DNA of 64,000 bases from Pontiella sulfatireligans (GTDB taxonomy: Bacteria > Verrucomicrobiota > Kiritimatiellia > Kiritimatiellales > Pontiellaceae): contig NZ_CAAHFH010000002.1 of NCBI RefSeq assembly GCF_900890705.1, positions 1,302,001 to 1,366,000 on the forward strand, read 5' to 3'. How positions within the stretch are numbered: position 1 is the stretch's first letter; every line of letters begins with the position of its first letter. The position numbers and the translations under genes are program-made. Below are positions 60,523-64,000 of the stretch, piece by piece. The notes beneath the pieces are model-generated. The model was not told the origin of the DNA. It saw only the letters and a list, made by a program, of their open reading frames with translations, and made no database searches.

Positions 60523-62000
60523 CGTTCTTCTACATTGCGGAACGCGAGCGCCCCCGTTGGACATGCTTCAACGCATTCCGTTGCCGCTTCGCGAAGCCCG
60601 TCCTGCAGCGCTTCTTCAAACGGCACCGCCACCCGCGTGTTGTAGCCGCGACCAACAAACGTAACGCCCAGCTCCTCGCCGGCGCGCTTCGTGATCTTCA
60701 CGCACAGCCCGCACTTGATGCACTTGCCCGGCTCGAACACCACGGCTTCGTCATGGCCGATCAGCTGCACATGCCCGCGCTCATCCGCCGGGAACTCGCG
60801 CTGATTCGCGCCATACTGCGTCGCATACTTCCTCAGCTTGCAGCTCACCGCCTTCCGGCAGTCGCAATGCAAACACCGCGCCGCTTCGGCTTGTGGAGCA
60901 GGCATCCCTGCCTGCTCAACCGTCGCACAGTTCTTGGTTAACTCCTGCACCTCGCTCTCACGAAGTTTCCCAGTCTTGGAATCAAACGGTTCCTTGTTCG
61001 AAGGCGGTTCGCCTTTCAGGAACCGATCCACCGCCACCGCGGCCGCTTTGCCGTTGGCCACCGCCTTGACCGCCAGCTTATGTTCCTCGGCGTAGAATGC
61101 ATCCGCAAAATGAGTGCCCGAAAATTCCGTTTCTGCAAAGACGATCCCGTCAAAGCCATCGGCCGCTTCATGCATCGAAATGGGTGCGCCCAGCGAGAAT
61201 TCAACCCCGGCCTGCGCCAGCCAATCCACCTCGTCATCCAATACATCCATCGGAAGACTATTATGCTCGCGCAGCACCCCGCCTGCTTTAGGCGCCTCGT
61301 CAAAGACCGTGCAACCATATCCCAGCTGGATCAGCTTCCAAGCACAGGAAAGCCCCGCCGGCCCCGAGCCAATCACCGCCACCGACTTAGACTTAGGGGT
61401 CATAGACTTAGGGGTCAGTCCTATGAAATGATGTTTTTCAGAAAAAACATTAAAACATAGGACTGACCCCTCTGTTGACCCCTCTGTGACTTCCCGATGC
61501 AAATCGCGGATCGTGATAGCTTCATCCACTTGCGCACGTCGGCAGCCCTTTTCGCACGGCGCAGGGCAAACATGGCCCAGCGTCGCCGGAATAGCTAAAT
61601 CGCGCTTCGCAATCCACGCGGCCGACTCCAGATTGCCGTGTTCGATCGCACGAAGCATCAACGGAATGTCGAGGTGCGCCGGACAGATGCGCGTGCAGGG
61701 CGCTTCGCAGTCGCCCACATGCTCGCTCAGCAGCAGATTTAGAATATCGCGGCGAGCCGACTGCACTTCCGCACATTCCGTATCGATTTCCATCCCGTCC
61801 ACCGCCTTGGCCGAGCACGCCGGAATCAGTTGGCCCGTGGCGACATTCTTCACCACGCACAGCATGCACGATGTTTCCGGCTCGCATCCCTTCATGTGGC
61901 ACAGCGTCGGAATATCGACAAACACCAGCTCCGCCGCGTCCAGCACCGTCGCGCCCTCATCCACCTTTGCAGGCAACCCATTGATTCTCAGTTCAGGCAT
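60519..62000 (-). CDS. Fe-S/FAD oxidoreductase subunit (NuoG N-terminal plus GltD-like)
   Basis: 493 residues. Residues 1-75 are a 2Fe-2S ferredoxin (C-x11-C-x2-C ... C as in NuoG and HydA). DCEAPCTRICPAHLDIPLMLRAI is a His-less Fe-S segment of the GltD/DPYD type; VAVIGSGPAGLSCAWKLIQLGYGCTVFDEAPKAGG binds FAD; the C terminus has C-x2-C-x2-C (CIKCGLC) and CVEACPTGALAF, a 4Fe-4S domain. It may pass electrons between NAD(P)H and a ferredoxin or formate dehydrogenase/hydrogenase, together with the NuoF-like protein encoded upstream. The GltD part is short, and two repeat elements are embedded in frame. Confidence 0.85.
   Translation of the reverse strand: MPELRINGLPAKVDEGATVLDAAELVFVDIPTLCHMKGCEPETSCMLCVVKNVATGQLIPACSAKAVDGMEIDTECAEVQSARRDILNLLLSEHVGDCEAPCTRICPAHLDIPLMLRAIEHGNLESAAWIAKRDLAIPATLGHVCPAPCEKGCRRAQVDEAITIRDLHREVTEGSTEGSVLCFNVFSEKHHFIGLTPKSMTPKSKSVAVIGSGPAGLSCAWKLIQLGYGCTVFDEAPKAGGVLREHNSLPMDVLDDEVDWLAQAGVEFSLGAPISMHEAADGFDGIVFAETEFSGTHFADAFYAEEHKLAVKAVANGKAAAVAVDRFLKGEPPSNKEPFDSKTGKLRESEVQELTKNCATVEQAGMPAPQAEAARCLHCDCRKAVSCKLRKYATQYGANQREFPADERGHVQLIGHDEAVVFEPGKCIKCGLCVKITKRAGEELGVTFVGRGYNTRVAVPFEEALQDGLREAATECVEACPTGALAFRNVEER
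60896..60917. repeat. small palindrome inside the Fe-S/FAD gene
   Basis: GAGCAGGCA and TGCCTGCTC form a perfect nine-base stem around TCCC. The design is like the GCAGGCGTCCCGCCTGC repeats in the permease gene. It encodes EQAGMPAP between two domains. Confidence 0.75.
61390..61487. repeat. 98-bp MITE/REP-like element in frame in the Fe-S/FAD gene
   Basis: Perfect 16-base inverted repeats AGGGGTCAGTCCTATG (61410-61425) and its complement (61456-61471) enclose a loop that is itself palindromic (ATGTTTTT/AAAAACAT). Each side has a second copy of the outer word GGGGTCA. It encodes residues about 171-203 of the protein, between the Fe-S and FAD parts. Confidence 0.93.
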
Positions 62001-62027
62001 AATTTTAAACTCTACCGTTGGTTAATT

Positions 62028-62192
62028 GACCGCAAAGACGCAAAGAAACAAAGCTCTGCCATTCTATACGCTATGTTTCAGCTTCGCTTTTATTGCAAAT
62101 TACCAATCAACTTCTATTTAGCAAAAACCTCATCGCCACCTGCATAGAAACTGGCCACTATCAGCAAACTATTTCTTAGCGTCTTTGCGGTC
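62028..62192. repeat. 165-bp element with 21-bp terminal inverted repeats
   Basis: GACCGCAAAGACGCAAAGAAA (62028-62048) is repeated inverted at 62172-62192 with one mismatch. The interior has no gene. It fills the gap between the NuoF-like and the Fe-S/FAD genes and is the best-defined member of the CGCAAAGACG family. Confidence 0.9.
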
Positions 62193-62199
62193 ATTACAT

Positions 62200-64000
62200 T
62201 CATTCCACCACCACAGCATCCACCGGGCAGATTTGCCGGCAGTTGTCGCACCGGACGCATAGCTCCGGATCAATTTCAAAAACAGAATACGGTTCGCCGC
62301 TGATCGCATCGACCGGGCATTCGGCCGCGCACTTGGCGCAGCCGATGCAGTCGTCGGTGATGGAATAGGTTATCAGCTTGGCGCACTTGCCCGCTGGGCA
62401 GCGCCCTTCGATATGCGCCTCAAACTCCTCGCGGAAATATTTGATGGTGGTCAGCACCGGATTCGGCGCGGTCTTGCCGAGGCCGCATAGGCTCTGCCCC
62501 TTGACCGTCTTCGCCAGCTGCTCCAGCTTTTCAATATCGCCTTGCTTGCCCTGCCCCTTGCACAGCCGCGTCAGGATTTCGAGCATGCGCTTGGTACCAA
62601 CGCGGCACGGCGTGCACTTGCCGCACGATTCACTCTGCGTGAACGAAAGGAAATAGCGCGCCATCTCCACCATGCAGTCGCGGTCGTCGAGCACCACAAA
62701 GCCGCCCGACCCCATCATCGCGCCCACCTCGCTCAGCGCTTCGAAGTCCACCGTCGTATCGCCGAGCGACGCGGGGATGCAACCGCCGGACGGACCGCCG
62801 ATCTGTACCGCCTTGAAGGTGCGGCCATCGGCCACGCCGCCGCCGATCTGCTCGACCACCTCGCGAATGGTGATGCCCATCGGCACCTCGATCAGCCCGC
62901 CGCGTTCAACCTTGCCCGCCAACGAAAACACCTTTGTGCCTTTGCTTCGGTCGGTGCCAAGTTTGGCAAATTCTTCGGCGCCGTTGCGGATGATCCACGG
63001 CAGCACCGAAAACGTCTCGGCGTTGTTCACCAGCGTCGGGCATCCGTTCAGCCCCTTCTCGGCTGGGAACGGCGGACGGTAGTTCGGCATGCCGCGCCGC
63101 CCTTCCAACGAGGCGATCAACGCCGACTCTTCGCCGCACACAAATGCGCCCGCCCCTTCAAAAATCTTGAGCGAGAGCGAGTGGCCACTGCCCATAATAT
63201 TATCGCCCAGCAGTCCGGCCGCCTCCATGTCGGCCAGCGCCTGACGGATGCGCTTCACCGCCAGCGGATATTCCGCTCGAACATAAAGCACGCCCTCCGT
63301 TGCGCCCACAGCGAAGGAGGCGATGAGCATCCCTTCAATCACCCGGTACGGATACGACTCCATGATCATCCGGTCCATGAACGCGCCGGGATCGCCTTCG
63401 TCGCCGTTGGCCACGATATATTTCTTTTCGCCCGGCGCCTTGCGGACAATATCCCATTTTTTGCCGGTCGGGAATCCGCCACCGCCGCGACCGCGAAGCC
63501 CGCTTTTATCAATCGTTGAAATCAACCCGCCCGGATCGTTTTTGAAGAAGACATCCTTAATGGCCTTGAAGCCGCCGAGGCGTTTGTATTCCTCCATGTC
63601 CGACGGATTCAGAACCCCGCCGTGTTCGGTGGCGATGTGCTTCTGGCGGCTGAGGAAATCCGCAACAGGTTCGTCGCGAACATTAATGGAATAGCGATCG
63701 GGCACATTGCGAGCCTCGTCGGTGTAGAGTTTTTTCAGCCATCTTTCCGTCGCCGCGCGAACCTTGATGAACGGGCTGTCGGACCAAAAATGACGTTCAA
63801 CGATTTCAGGAATATCCTCCGGCTTCACCTTGGCATAAAGCACGGGCTCCTCGCCGGGAATAACGACTTCCACCAGCGGCGTGCGGTGGCACATGCCTAC
63901 GCAGCCGACCGGCTTGATGTCGACCTTGCACTTCAGCGACTCCAGCTCCTCCTCCAACGCCTCGCGAATCTTGGCGCTGCCGCCGGCCACGCAACAAGAG
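62200..64000 (-). CDS. NuoF/HydB-like NADH-binding subunit (5' end outside window)
   Basis: At least 600 residues; the frame stays open to the window edge, where Cys-Cys precedes VAGGSAKIREAL, so the N terminus is missing. Residues near the start (GCVGMCHR) complete a thioredoxin-like 2Fe-2S domain. GLRGRGGGGFPTGKKW binds NADH, NGDEGDPGAFMDR and GAGAFVCGEESALIASLEGRRGMP bind FMN, ESCGKCTPCRVGTKRM binds 4Fe-4S. A C-terminal 2x[4Fe-4S] ferredoxin (CIGCAKCAAECP, CVRCDNCRQICP) is added. This order is that of HydB/HndC of electron-bifurcating hydrogenases and NAD-linked formate dehydrogenases. The catalytic subunit is not in the window. Confidence 0.92.
   Translation of the reverse strand, partial: SCCVAGGSAKIREALEEELESLKCKVDIKPVGCVGMCHRTPLVEVVIPGEEPVLYAKVKPEDIPEIVERHFWSDSPFIKVRAATERWLKKLYTDEARNVPDRYSINVRDEPVADFLSRQKHIATEHGGVLNPSDMEEYKRLGGFKAIKDVFFKNDPGGLISTIDKSGLRGRGGGGFPTGKKWDIVRKAPGEKKYIVANGDEGDPGAFMDRMIMESYPYRVIEGMLIASFAVGATEGVLYVRAEYPLAVKRIRQALADMEAAGLLGDNIMGSGHSLSLKIFEGAGAFVCGEESALIASLEGRRGMPNYRPPFPAEKGLNGCPTLVNNAETFSVLPWIIRNGAEEFAKLGTDRSKGTKVFSLAGKVERGGLIEVPMGITIREVVEQIGGGVADGRTFKAVQIGGPSGGCIPASLGDTTVDFEALSEVGAMMGSGGFVVLDDRDCMVEMARYFLSFTQSESCGKCTPCRVGTKRMLEILTRLCKGQGKQGDIEKLEQLAKTVKGQSLCGLGKTAPNPVLTTIKYFREEFEAHIEGRCPAGKCAKLITYSITDDCIGCAKCAAECPVDAISGEPYSVFEIDPELCVRCDNCRQICPVDAVVVE

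Overview
The window looks like chromosome from a free-living, probably marine bacterium of the PVC superphylum, most likely a Kiritimatiellota (Pontiella-like) organism. This is inferred from type I sulfatases, GH127 enzymes, a PEP-CTERM protein, secreted beta-helix proteins, TAT/lipoprotein-type oxidoreductases and many small palindromic repeats. No rRNA gene is present. All family assignments are by eye.

Region 1 (1-15.1 kb) is mixed chromosome. It holds a coiled-coil lipoprotein, a redoxin, a two-gene unit of very large secreted proteins, phosphopentomutase, a secreted ankyrin protein, a guanine-deaminase-like enzyme, a PH-domain membrane protein, a radical SAM enzyme, a cytochrome c-PQQ sugar dehydrogenase fusion and a ParE-type toxin-antitoxin pair.

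Region 2 (15,293-22,837) is a 7.5 kb integrated element in the 3' end of a tRNA-Leu(GAG) gene. It is bounded by 27-bp direct repeats. It has a tyrosine integrase, an excisionase, a rolling-circle HUH Rep protein with small translationally coupled genes, and a cargo operon. The cargo is a DNA methyltransferase, an ABC/SMC-type ATPase with a long unrecognised N-terminal domain, and an HNH nuclease. It resembles a Septu-like anti-phage system with an added modification enzyme and is the best candidate for an undescribed system here. The insertion has separated the tRNA from what looks like its own terminator.

Region 3 (24.2-50.8 kb) is a polysaccharide utilisation locus, nearly all on the minus strand. 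It encodes three GH127 paralogues (two exported, one cytoplasmic), a LacZ-type GH2, two S1 sulfatases, a beta-helix protein, an exported FAD oxidoreductase, two sugar transporters, an AraC regulator, and a four-enzyme pathway (aldehyde dehydrogenase, enolase-superfamily enzyme, 2-keto-3-deoxy sugar-acid kinase, KDPG-type aldolase). The combination matches 3,6-anhydrogalactose catabolism, as in red-algal carrageenan or agar use, better than arabinose use. A 34-bp motif made of two half-sites 21 bp apart precedes three transcription units of the locus, including the PEP-CTERM gene, and is a candidate binding site for the AraC regulator.

Region 4 (50.9-64 kb) holds a LexA/UmuD-like repressor with a Y-family polymerase behind a perfect 20-bp palindrome, a lipoprotein-export-type ABC transporter, and an operon with a PQQ-type propeller, a glycosyltransferase, an Fe-S/FAD protein and a NuoF/HydB-like subunit cut by the window edge.

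Throughout, palindromic repeats of several families lie in intergenic gaps and also inside coding sequences, in frame, where they add peptides to otherwise recognisable proteins.
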